A stretch of 11,698 bases of DNA from Candidatus Uhrbacteria bacterium (GTDB lineage Bacteria; Patescibacteriota; Patescibacteriia; UBA9934; GWF2-40-263), in NCBI GenBank assembly GCA_018700535.1, contig JABITQ010000005.1:1-11698 (forward strand). Direction: 5' to 3'. The position numbers and the translations under genes were made by a program. The notes below the pieces were generated by a model. That model saw only the letters and a program-made list of their open reading frames with translations, was not told where the DNA came from and searched no databases. Position 1 is the stretch's first letter. Every line of letters begins with the position of its first letter. Positions 6,203 through 11,664 of the stretch are shown here, piece by piece.

Positions 6203-7228
6203 CTATTCTTCTGTAGCTGTTTCGATAGCTTTCTGAATCTTCTCTCGGATTTCTTTCATCATCTTTGGATTGGCCTTCAAGAACGTTTTTGCTGTCTCGC
6301 GTCCAAGCCCTAATTTTTCTTCGCCGTAGTAATAGTTGTTTCCGCTCTTTTTAATAACCTCATGCGGGACACCTAGCTCAAGCAGGTCACCAGCGATTGA
6401 AATGCCCTCGTTGTACATGATGTCGAATTCACAAATTCGGAACGGGGGAGCGACTTTGTTTTTGACAATCTTTACTTTGGTCCTGCTACCAACAATTTTC
6501 TCCGCCTGTTTAATTTGAGCGCGACGTCGGATTTCGATTCGGACTGAAGAGTAAAACTTCAAAGCCTTTCCGCCTGTTGTTGTCTCAGGGTTTCCAAACA
6601 CGACACCGATCTTCATTCGGATCTGGTTGATGAAGATGACGGTTGTGTTGGACTTGTTTACGATCGCTGCGAGCTTGCGTAAGGCTTGGCTCATCAAGCG
6701 CGCCTGAAGCCCCATGTGTGATGCTCCCATATCGCCCTCAATCTCTGCTTTTGGTGTGAGTGCTGCTACTGAGTCAATCACGATGACATCGACGGCTGCA
6801 GAGCGCACAAGCGTCTCCACGATCTCCAAGGCCTGCTCACCTGTATCTGGTTGAGAGATAAAAAGCTCGTCGATTTTTACACCAATCTTTTGAGCGTACT
6901 CAGGATCAAGTGCGTGCTCCGCGTCGACATAAGCTGCGATACCGCCAATTTTTTGGACCTCTGCAACAATATGCTGAGCAAGAGTGGTCTTTCCTGAAGA
7001 TTCAGGTCCGTAGATTTCGATAATCCGACCACGGGGGACACCACCGATACCAAGTGCCAAATCTAGTGAGAGACAACCAGTTGAAATAGAGTCAACTTTC
7101 ATGGTCTTGGCTTCACCAAGGCGCATGATTGATCCTTCTCCAAAACGTTGTTTAATTTGCGAAATTGCGTCGAGCGCTGCCTTTGAGCGTGCGTCTGTTT
7201 CTAGGTCTTTTTTGATCTGTTTTGCCAT
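6203..7228 (-). CDS. recA: Recombinase RecA
   Basis: ATP-dependent strand-exchange protein for homologous recombination and SOS activation. It has 341 residues, full length. Walker A is GPESSGKT (74-81), the catalytic glutamate lies in VDAEHALD (E104), Walker B is VIVIDS (148-153), and loop L2 with NQIRMKIGVVFGNPETTTGG (201-220) is followed by the RecA signature ALKFYSSVRIEIRR (222-235). The C-terminal domain is present, but the acidic tail is short (ETATEE). No Shine-Dalgarno is seen before the ATG. No clear LexA-type operator is visible upstream, so SOS control cannot be shown here. It could also be co-transcribed with the antitoxin gene 62 bases upstream, since no terminator separates them. 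Confidence 0.98.
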   Translation of the reverse strand: MAKQIKKDLETDARSKAALDAISQIKQRFGEGSIMRLGEAKTMKVDSISTGCLSLDLALGIGGVPRGRIIEIYGPESSGKTTLAQHIVAEVQKIGGIAAYVDAEHALDPEYAQKIGVKIDELFISQPDTGEQALEIVETLVRSAAVDVIVIDSVAALTPKAEIEGDMGASHMGLQARLMSQALRKLAAIVNKSNTTVIFINQIRMKIGVVFGNPETTTGGKALKFYSSVRIEIRRRAQIKQAEKIVGSRTKVKIVKNKVAPPFRICEFDIMYNEGISIAGDLLELGVPHEVIKKSGNNYYYGEEKLGLGRETAKTFLKANPKMMKEIREKIQKAIETATEE

Positions 7229-7261
7229 ATAGTTCGAAGGTTAATCATCGGGATCAGACTC

Positions 7262-7289
7262 AGCTTAACAGAGCCCCGTAAAGAATCAA
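7262..7289 (-). promoter_or_regulatory. Weak candidate recA promoter
   Basis: On the minus strand, TTGATT (7284-7289), 16 bases, TAAGCT (7262-7267). This would give a leader of about 30 nt. The -10 is poor (3/6), so this is only a suggestion. Confidence 0.25.
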
Positions 7290-7290
7290 G

Positions 7291-7509
7291 TTAGTATTTA
7301 TCAAGAAACGAACCCCAGTTTTCTTTGTCCGCAAGCACGTCTTTTTTAACGGCTTTCCATGGAGAAAATAGACCAATGGGTTTTCCATGCTTCATGATGA
7401 GATATTTTTTTGTCCCTGTCTTTTTGACGATTGCGGCAAAGTTTCGCAAGAAGTCACGAACAGAGATTGGTTCAATGTCAGGCATAAGTTTTTGGTTAGT
7501 TGCCAACAT
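7291..7509 (-). CDS. Phd/YefM-family antitoxin-like protein, no toxin partner in sight
   Basis: Small DNA-binding protein of 72 residues (64 if ATG 7485 is used). The pattern ISVRDFLRNFAAIVKKTGTKKYLIMKHGKPIGLFSPW matches the Phd/YefM fold: an N-terminal helix pair followed by the 'hhhxxHGKPhghh' beta strand. Phd proteins bind DNA through the N-terminus and a toxin (Doc, RelE or VapC type) through the C-terminus. The C-terminal part here (WKAVKKDVLADKENWGSFLDKY) is short. No toxin ORF lies next to it: upstream is the RodZ-like gene's terminator, downstream is recA. It is therefore an orphan, perhaps acting as a regulator. Repeats directly upstream (7524-7558) are a plausible binding site. No clear Shine-Dalgarno for either start. 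Confidence 0.7.
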   Translation of the reverse strand: MLATNQKLMPDIEPISVRDFLRNFAAIVKKTGTKKYLIMKHGKPIGLFSPWKAVKKDVLADKENWGSFLDKY

Positions 7510-7523
7510 GTCTAAGGTAATGG

Positions 7524-7558
7524 TTTGTCAGATTATTGTCAAACAATTGTCTGACAAA
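7524..7558. repeat. Phased TTGTC repeats inside a 9-bp inverted repeat, candidate operator
   Basis: TTGTC occurs at 7525, 7536 and 7547, exactly 11 bases apart, so on one face of the helix. The outer arms TTTGTCAGA (7524-7532) and TCTGACAAA (7550-7558) are perfect inverted repeats with a 17-base centre. On the minus strand the middle copy gives a consensus TTGACA -35 box for the antitoxin gene. The layout suits autoregulation by the Phd-like protein. Confidence 0.6.
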
Positions 7559-7559
7559 T

Positions 7560-7568
7560 TGTGGATAA
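7560..7568 (-). promoter_or_regulatory. Consensus DnaA box
   Basis: TTATCCACA on the minus strand (TGTGGATAA on plus), a 9/9 match to the E. coli consensus, abutting the operator-like repeats. A single box is expected by chance about once in ten windows of this size, so function is uncertain. Confidence 0.35.
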
Positions 7569-7574
7569 GCAATC

Positions 7575-7602
7575 AAAAAACAGTCGCTTCTGCGACTGTT
7601 TA
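7575..7602 (-). terminator. Intrinsic terminator of the ftsK-RodZ-like operon
   Basis: Ten-pair stem (7578-7587 with 7592-7601), loop TTCT on plus. It is followed on the minus strand by TTTTTT. It overlaps the stop codon (7600-7602) of the RodZ-like gene. Confidence 0.85.
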
Positions 7603-8289
7603 ATAAATACTACTGATACTACGATCTTGGTTCAAAACAACCCTTCGATGTTCTAATGCTGGTCGCGAATACCGTTTTGAACTTTCAATTGCAATGATGT
7701 TTACTCCACGCTCCAGAGCGATGTTCGTTTCAAAGTATCCATCTTGCGAAAGGAGAACGTTCTCACCATTCACGCTTACGCTTGCGCCTTCCTCTGCATG
7801 TCCTGAGACGGCGATGAGTGCATCTGTTGTCAGCTCACCATCGACTGGTGCATAAACGAGTAAGTCAGGAGGGGAGGCGATTGTGCGGATTTGCACACCA
7901 ACGTAGGTAACAACAGAGAGGCCTACGAGCAGCAGTGCACCAACTTTGATGAACTTACTTGCTACTAAGAACTGAAGAGCGCGGGTGCGTTGCCTGGGCA
8001 TTCTTGTTGAGCCAATAAAATCGCAGGTTCCGCGCTCGTCTTCAAATTGATCTAAGAAATATTGAGCATTCCCTCCAAGTGCGCGCACATACGTTTTGAG
8101 ATAGTTCCGAGCATAGATCGGTGCCGGCAACTTGTTGTAGGCACCGCTTTCAAAAGCTTTCAAGAAGACTTTGCGGATCTTAGTTTTTTGCTCCATCTCG
8201 TTCATTGTAAAATTTGCCTCTCGGCGCATGGCCCTGAGTTTTTGCCCAAGCGTTTGGGCGTTATCAAATTTACGAATAACGAAAGCCAT
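7600..8289 (-). CDS. RodZ-like membrane protein: HTH_25 domain, one TM helix, Ig-like outer domain
   Basis: It has 229 residues. Residues 12-72 (LGQKLRAMRREANFTMNEMEQKTKIRKVFLKAFE...LPAPIYARNYLKTY) match the RodZ-type cytoplasmic helix-turn-helix domain, which in RodZ binds MreB rather than DNA. A single hydrophobic segment lies at about 114-134, preceded by basic residues, predicting the N-terminus inside. Residues ~141-217 (VYAPVDGELTTDALIAVSGHAEEGASVSVNGENVLL...GYFETNIALERGVNIIAIES) look like a glucodextranase-B/Ig-like beta sandwich, a common outer module in such proteins in CPR genomes. Likely a cell-shape or envelope organiser. It starts nine bases after ftsK and shares its transcript. 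No Shine-Dalgarno is seen. The HTH leaves a transcriptional role possible. Confidence 0.75.
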   Translation of the reverse strand: MAFVIRKFDNAQTLGQKLRAMRREANFTMNEMEQKTKIRKVFLKAFESGAYNKLPAPIYARNYLKTYVRALGGNAQYFLDQFEDERGTCDFIGSTRMPRQRTRALQFLVASKFIKVGALLLVGLSVVTYVGVQIRTIASPPDLLVYAPVDGELTTDALIAVSGHAEEGASVSVNGENVLLSQDGYFETNIALERGVNIIAIESSKRYSRPALEHRRVVLNQDRSISSIY

Positions 8290-8298
8290 AACAAAAGT

Positions 8299-10740
8299 TT
8301 ATTTCTCTTCACCATCTTCCTCCTCGATCCAGCCGTCATCAACTTTATCCTCCCAGTCTCCCTCCTCCTCACTCTCTTCTTCTTCTTCTTCTTCTTCTTC
8401 TTCACTTTGTTCATCCTCCTCACCTTCTTCCTCACTTTCGTCATCCTCCCATTCTTCCTCCATTGCTTCTTCCTCCTCATCTACCACTTCCTCTTCTTCC
8501 TCAGTCTCGTCAGGTTCTTCGTCTTCAAAACGTTCAGTATTTCCATACCCTTCATCATAATCATCTTGAGCTGTCGGCATGCCCTCGGTTACATCTCTGC
8601 CAGGCGGCCATGAGTCGACTAAGATCTCTCTTGCTTTTGCACCTCGTCCTTCGCCGATCACTCCTGCTTGCTCCATCTCATCCATGATGCGTGCCGCACG
8701 TGCATAACCTACACGCAGACGTCGCTGTAAGAATGATGTAGAAGCTTTTCCATTTTGGAGAACTGTCTGCACAGCGTCTTCAAAAAGATCATCGTGATTG
8801 TCGTCATCAAATACAGTTCCAGCCTTTGTGATTTCTGTTACGGCCATGTTGTAGTCAGGATCTCCGTTGCGACGCAAATGCTTTACCACTGCCTCGATCT
8901 CGTCTGTAGAAATGTAAGCACCTTGAATTCGCTTTGGCTTGGACATCTCAGCTGAGCTAAACAGCATGTCTCCGCGCCCAAGGAGTTTCTCTGCTCCACC
9001 AGTATCAAGGATGGTTCGTGAGTCTGTTTGCGACGCCACAGCACAAGCGATGCGCCCAGGAACGTTTGCCTTGATGATTCCTGTAATGACATCAACGCTA
9101 GGGCGCTGTGTAGCAAGTACAAGGTGTATTCCCACCGCACGAGCCATCTGTGCAATACGCACGATCGCTCCCTCGACCTCTCGTCCACTTGTTGTCATCA
9201 GGTCTGCAAGCTCATCGATCACCACGACAATGCGTGGCATGCGCTCCTCAGCGCGTTTGTTGTAGCCATCAATATCACGTGCTCCGAATTTTGAAAGGAT
9301 ATCTAGCCTTCGTTCCATCTCGCGTACTGTCCACTTAAGTGCGTTGACGGTGTCGTCTACACTAATGATTGGTGGAACAAGTAGGTGAGGGATACCGGCG
9401 TAAGATGTAAGCTCGACACGTTTTGGATCAACAAGAATAAGTCGTAGCTCGTCTGGGCTATTTTGGTATAGCCATGAAATGATCATGGTGTTTAAGCAAA
9501 CAGATTTACCAGACCCAGTAGCACCAGCAACAAGCATGTGTGGCATTTTGTTGAGTGCCATGATGTGAGACGTTCCAGAAACATCTTTTCCAAGAGGAAC
9601 TGAGAGACCTGATTCACGGTTTCTGTAGTTCTTTGTCTCCATTACGTCGCGTAAGGTCACGGTAGCCACCTTTGTGTTTGGTACCTCAATACCGACCAAA
9701 GACTTTCCAGGGATCGGGGCCTCCATACGAATCGGGTGCGCAGCGAGTGCGAGTGCGAGGTCGTTTTGTAGACTGATGATGCGTGAAAGTTTTACTCCTT
9801 GTGATGGGCGAAGGGTGTACTGCGTAACTGTTGGTCCCACAGCTGTTTTCCCCATCTCAACATTCATTCCAAACTCAGTGAACGTTTGTTCAATAATTTC
9901 TTTGTTGCGTTCAATGTCTCCAGGCTTCGCTTTGTTTGTAGAGCGAGCAAGAAGCTTTAAGGGGATCGATACCTTTCGACGTGTCTTTGTTGTAATTGCC
10001 GCCTCAGGCACTCGTTCATTTTCAACAGGAGAAGCGCGGAATGCTTTCTTTGTATCTTCCTCATCCATTTCTTCAAAGTCTTCCTCCTCTTCAATCTCTT
10101 CTTCTTCATCTTCTGCTTCGTCTACCTCTTCCTCCTCTTCGTCATCCTCCCACTCTTCTTCTTGTCGATCGCCATGCATTTTTTCACCGATCCATCCTGT
10201 GATGTGTGAGTGTGCACCAACAACATTTCGTAATGAGGTGTTGAGGGCCAGCATGATTGAAACAAGTAAGAGTGCAGCAACACCTACAACTGATCCCCAG
10301 TAACCAATGAAGGCTGGGAGTAAGGTTGCAAGGAATTGTCCGAGGTAACCTCCGGCGAGCGACAGGTCGCTTGTGATCGGGTCGGCGTGATTAACCAAGA
10401 ACATGTTTAGGAGTGCATTGAACGACAAGAAAAAGAAAAACAGTCCAAGGTAGTTCCATGCACTGAAGGTGCCACGCTCAGGGTAGGCGATTGATGCACC
10501 GATGATGATGATAAGTAATGGGACCAAAAAGCGATCAAGCCCAAAAAAGTTTGAGAGCAGCGCGTTAACCCCAAGTCCTAAGCTACCGGCAATGCCGAAG
10601 AAAGATAGGAAGATAAGAGCAGCGGTGGCAAACAATAGAATGACCAAAATGCTGCGCTTTGTTTCTGGGTTCATTTCAAAACCGAGGATTTCGTCGACTT
10701 CCTTTTTGGATCGTCGAGAACGTTTCTTTTTTCTTGCCAT
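8299..10740 (-). CDS. ftsK: DNA translocase FtsK with acidic linker and long acidic C-terminal tail
   Basis: Septal DNA pump that clears and aligns chromosome termini at division. It has 813 residues from ATG 10740 (MARKKKRS...). Membrane segments lie at about 29-52, 67-86, 95-115 and 130-165. An acidic linker at 193-230 is almost all Glu/Asp. The alpha/beta motor has Walker A AGATGSGKS (405-413), DPKRVEL (438-444) and Walker B VVVIDELADLM (505-515), with ATQRPSVDVITG just after. The gamma winged helix at ~653-710 (DAVQTVL...GYARAARIMDEMEQAGVIG) should read KOPS-like DNA. A ~90-residue tail dominated by Glu/Asp follows gamma; FtsK normally ends near gamma. An upstream in-frame ATG (10854) would add 38 residues before the basic N-terminus and overlap the promoter, so it was not chosen. 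First gene of an operon with the RodZ-like protein. Confidence 0.95.
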   Translation of the reverse strand: MARKKKRSRRSKKEVDEILGFEMNPETKRSILVILLFATAALIFLSFFGIAGSLGLGVNALLSNFFGLDRFLVPLLIIIIGASIAYPERGTFSAWNYLGLFFFFLSFNALLNMFLVNHADPITSDLSLAGGYLGQFLATLLPAFIGYWGSVVGVAALLLVSIMLALNTSLRNVVGAHSHITGWIGEKMHGDRQEEEWEDDEEEEEVDEAEDEEEEIEEEEDFEEMDEEDTKKAFRASPVENERVPEAAITTKTRRKVSIPLKLLARSTNKAKPGDIERNKEIIEQTFTEFGMNVEMGKTAVGPTVTQYTLRPSQGVKLSRIISLQNDLALALAAHPIRMEAPIPGKSLVGIEVPNTKVATVTLRDVMETKNYRNRESGLSVPLGKDVSGTSHIMALNKMPHMLVAGATGSGKSVCLNTMIISWLYQNSPDELRLILVDPKRVELTSYAGIPHLLVPPIISVDDTVNALKWTVREMERRLDILSKFGARDIDGYNKRAEERMPRIVVVIDELADLMTTSGREVEGAIVRIAQMARAVGIHLVLATQRPSVDVITGIIKANVPGRIACAVASQTDSRTILDTGGAEKLLGRGDMLFSSAEMSKPKRIQGAYISTDEIEAVVKHLRRNGDPDYNMAVTEITKAGTVFDDDNHDDLFEDAVQTVLQNGKASTSFLQRRLRVGYARAARIMDEMEQAGVIGEGRGAKAREILVDSWPPGRDVTEGMPTAQDDYDEGYGNTERFEDEEPDETEEEEEVVDEEEEAMEEEWEDDESEEEGEEDEQSEEEEEEEEEESEEEGDWEDKVDDGWIEEEDGEEK
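8377..8403. repeat. (TTC)9 microsatellite in the ftsK tail
   Basis: Nine uninterrupted TTC units, read as GAA (Glu) in ftsK. Prone to replication slippage, but in-frame steps of three only change the number of Glu residues in the tail. Confidence 0.95.
8437..8451 (-). repeat. 15-base repeat shared by the two acidic regions of ftsK, copy 1
   Basis: TTCGTCATCCTCCCA is identical to 10138-10152. In protein both lie in EEEWEDDE. Copy 1 is in the C-terminal tail. Confidence 0.8.
10138..10152 (-). repeat. 15-base repeat shared by the two acidic regions of ftsK, copy 2
   Basis: Identical to 8437-8451. This copy lies in the linker between the membrane and motor domains. Confidence 0.8.
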
Positions 10741-10750
10741 AGTACGCAGT

Positions 10751-10756
10751 ATTTTA
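10751..10756 (-). promoter_or_regulatory. ftsK -10 box, giving a nearly leaderless mRNA
   Basis: TAAAAT on the minus strand (5/6 to TATAAT), with a poor -35 (TTGTGG, 16 bases upstream). Transcription would begin about four bases before the ATG at 10740, leaving no room for a Shine-Dalgarno. Confidence 0.4.
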
Positions 10757-10850
10757 GCATGGGTGCTATAAGCCACAAAGAACAAGTAAATGTGGGTGAT
10801 TTGATTAGATGTGATATCTTTGGCTAACAATTTGTGTTCAGACCCAGAAT

Positions 10851-10872
10851 ACAAAGCAAAAATGGGCTTTGT
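10851..10872. repeat. Inverted repeat in the divergent ftsK/RNA control region
   Basis: ACAAAGC (10851-10857) pairs with GCTTTGT (10866-10872) across an 8-base loop. No T-run follows on either strand, so it is more likely an operator or chance than a terminator. Confidence 0.35.
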
Positions 10873-10897
10873 TTAAAGCGTTATCTGTCCACAACCA

Positions 10898-10926
10898 TTG
10901 ACAAAACCCCCATTTTTTGGTATCTT
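10898..10926 (+). promoter_or_regulatory. Near-consensus promoter of the structured RNA
   Basis: TTGACA (10898-10903, 6/6), a 17-base spacer, TATCTT (10921-10926, 4/6). This is the best -35 and spacing in the window, pointing to a strongly transcribed RNA. The start is expected near 10933. Confidence 0.65.
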
Positions 10927-10954
10927 CCTCAGTCGTACAATCACAACTAAAGAG

Positions 10955-10985
10955 CGATTAATGAGTCTGGAGAGAGTCATAATCG
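10955..10985 (+). other. Twelve-pair hairpin near the RNA 5' end
   Basis: CGATT (10955-10959) pairs with AATCG (10981-10985), ATGA (10961-10964) with TCAT (10977-10980), TCT with AGA, loop GGAG. It has one bulged A and one G/G mismatch. Part of it competes with the long-range helix to 11670-11678, so the two are alternative folds. It corresponds to P3 if the RNA is RNase P. Confidence 0.6.
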
Positions 10986-10998
10986 TAAGGAAAGTCCG

Positions 10999-11130
10999 TT
11001 ATTGCAGAGAAATTTCACACCAAAATTTTATGTCTCCAATTGCGGCTTTTTCTTTTTCACAACCGCTATTGAGTGGTTGTGAAAGCAAAGAGCATCTCGC
11101 GTCAGGAATCCCTTGGAGGCTCTGCAGTAA
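10999..11130 (+). other. Long RNA arm closed by an 11-pair helix
   Basis: TTATTGCAGAG (10999-11009) pairs with CTCTGCAGTAA (11120-11130) with one G-U. Inside are a small hairpin AAATTT (11010-11015)/(11023-11028) and CTCCAA (11034-11039)/TTGGAG (11113-11118). The terminal stem at 11045-11067/11072-11093 is nearly 22 pairs long, with TTTCACAACC perfectly matched to GGTTGTGAAA. No T-run follows, so it is not a terminator. Confidence 0.75.
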
Positions 11131-11154
11131 GATTTGAACAATCGAATTTTGTTG

Positions 11155-11166
11155 TGGAGTTAAGAG
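11155..11166 (+). repeat. TGGAGTTAAGAG direct repeat, copy 1
   Basis: The same 12 bases recur at 11653-11664, one copy on each side of the small ORF. A 12-base repeat within 800 bases is unlikely by chance. Confidence 0.6.
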
Positions 11167-11214
11167 TTCAAGTTACAAAACTGCGGCGTGGTGCTGCGGT
11201 TTGAAGATATTCTC

Positions 11215-11220
11215 AGGAGG
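11215..11220 (+). promoter_or_regulatory. Perfect AGGAGG ribosome-binding site
   Basis: Six-base match to the anti-Shine-Dalgarno, four bases before ATG 11225. It decides this start over the upstream in-frame TTG at 11201. Core genes in the window lack such a site. Confidence 0.75.
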
Positions 11221-11224
11221 CAGC

Positions 11225-11461
11225 ATGGAGATGACGAGGGCACAGATTGAGCTTTACGAGTCTAGTGAATTCTATGCACGCGATGAGTATGGTGGTTTCG
11301 AGGAATTCGATGACTATCATCCAGATGATCAACATCCAGAGTGCGATCCCAGTTGGACTCGTGAAAAGGACTGGTCTGAAAGCGTGGGTGATTCGGATCC
11401 CGATGATGGTCCTGTTGAGGATGTTGCAAATTCACCTGGGGTCTACTGGTCTGACTGGTGA
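11225..11461 (+). CDS. Small very acidic protein of unknown function, embedded in the structured RNA
   Basis: It has 78 residues ending in TGA, and I do not recognise a family. 24 of 78 residues are Asp or Glu and only four are Arg or Lys, so the pI should be very low. Aromatic residues are frequent, with a WT...DW centre (44-50) and a YWSDW C-terminus (74-78). There is no signal peptide or membrane segment and a single Cys (40). The strong ribosome-binding site, the coherent composition and the lack of an alternative gene on the other strand support real coding. A DNA- or RNA-mimic, or a partner of a basic nucleic-acid-binding protein, would fit such a charge, but that is speculation. If the surrounding RNA is RNase P, this ORF sits in an insertion. 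Confidence 0.55.
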   Translation: MEMTRAQIELYESSEFYARDEYGGFEEFDDYHPDDQHPECDPSWTREKDWSESVGDSDPDDGPVEDVANSPGVYWSDW

Positions 11462-11494
11462 TCTTGAGGTCTACAACAAAGAATGCGAGAGAAC

Positions 11495-11530
11495 TCAGCA
11501 CCACCCTTCCTTTTAGGGCGGGTGAGCTGA
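11495..11530 (+). other. Hairpin 3' of the small ORF
   Basis: TCAGC (11495-11499) pairs with GCTGA (11526-11530), then ACC with GGT and CCCT (11504-11507) with AGGG (11515-11518), loop TCCTTTT. About 12 pairs with two small internal loops. It is followed by AAAAG rather than T's, so a structured RNA element is more likely than a terminator. A second stem, TCCGCA/TGCGGA, follows at about 11542-11561. Confidence 0.55.
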
Positions 11531-11616
11531 AAAGTAAATCTCCGCACGTACGTATGCGGACGTGACGGCCTGAGTTGGCATGCATGACTCATCTGAGTTG
11601 TGTGTGTCATCTCGGG

Positions 11617-11658
11617 ACTCCATATAAATAGATGAACTGTCGTCTGTTTGTATGGAGT
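11617..11658 (+). other. Two-part hairpin near the RNA 3' end
   Basis: ACTCCATA (11617-11624) pairs perfectly with TATGGAGT (11651-11658). After a 5x5 internal loop, AGATGA (11630-11635) pairs with TCGTCT (11640-11645), loop ACTG. The segment TAGATGA resembles a conserved RNase P stretch upstream of CR-V, but here it is base-paired. Confidence 0.65.
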
Positions 11659-11664
11659 TAAGAG
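11653..11664 (+). repeat. TGGAGTTAAGAG direct repeat, copy 2
   Basis: Identical to 11155-11166; see that copy. Its first six bases form the 3' arm of the hairpin at 11617-11658. Confidence 0.6.

Noticed and set aside
7229..7250. LexA-type SOS box before recA
   Set aside because: Only one half-site (CGAAC) with no symmetric partner.
8202..8560. Lys/Arg- or Ser-rich open frames opposite the ftsK tail
   Set aside because: They are reflections of the Glu-rich GAA/GAG codons of ftsK in other frames.
10741..10854. 38-residue N-terminal extension of FtsK
   Set aside because: It would run over the probable -10 box; the basic MARKKKRS start is typical before the first membrane segment.
10898..11137. 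79-codon open frame (or 59 codons from ATG 10961) at the start of the structured RNA
   Set aside because: The first start lies in the -35 box, the ATG is inside a hairpin with no ribosome-binding site, and the codons span several perfect stems. RNA structure explains the sequence better.
11034..11217. Group I intron core (CAATTGCGG and GAAGATATTC resembling P and S elements)
   Set aside because: No matching Q or R elements and no P7 pairing could be found.
11229..11262. Second RNase P CR-V-like match (AGATGA...CACAGA...GAGCTTTACG)
   Set aside because: The bases after it cannot pair with the P4 strand GTCCGTTA, and it lies inside the small ORF.
11537..11570. Group II intron domain V-like CGTACGTATGCGG
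   Set aside because: The order of the half-motifs is wrong and the AGC triad and GNRA-type loop are missing.
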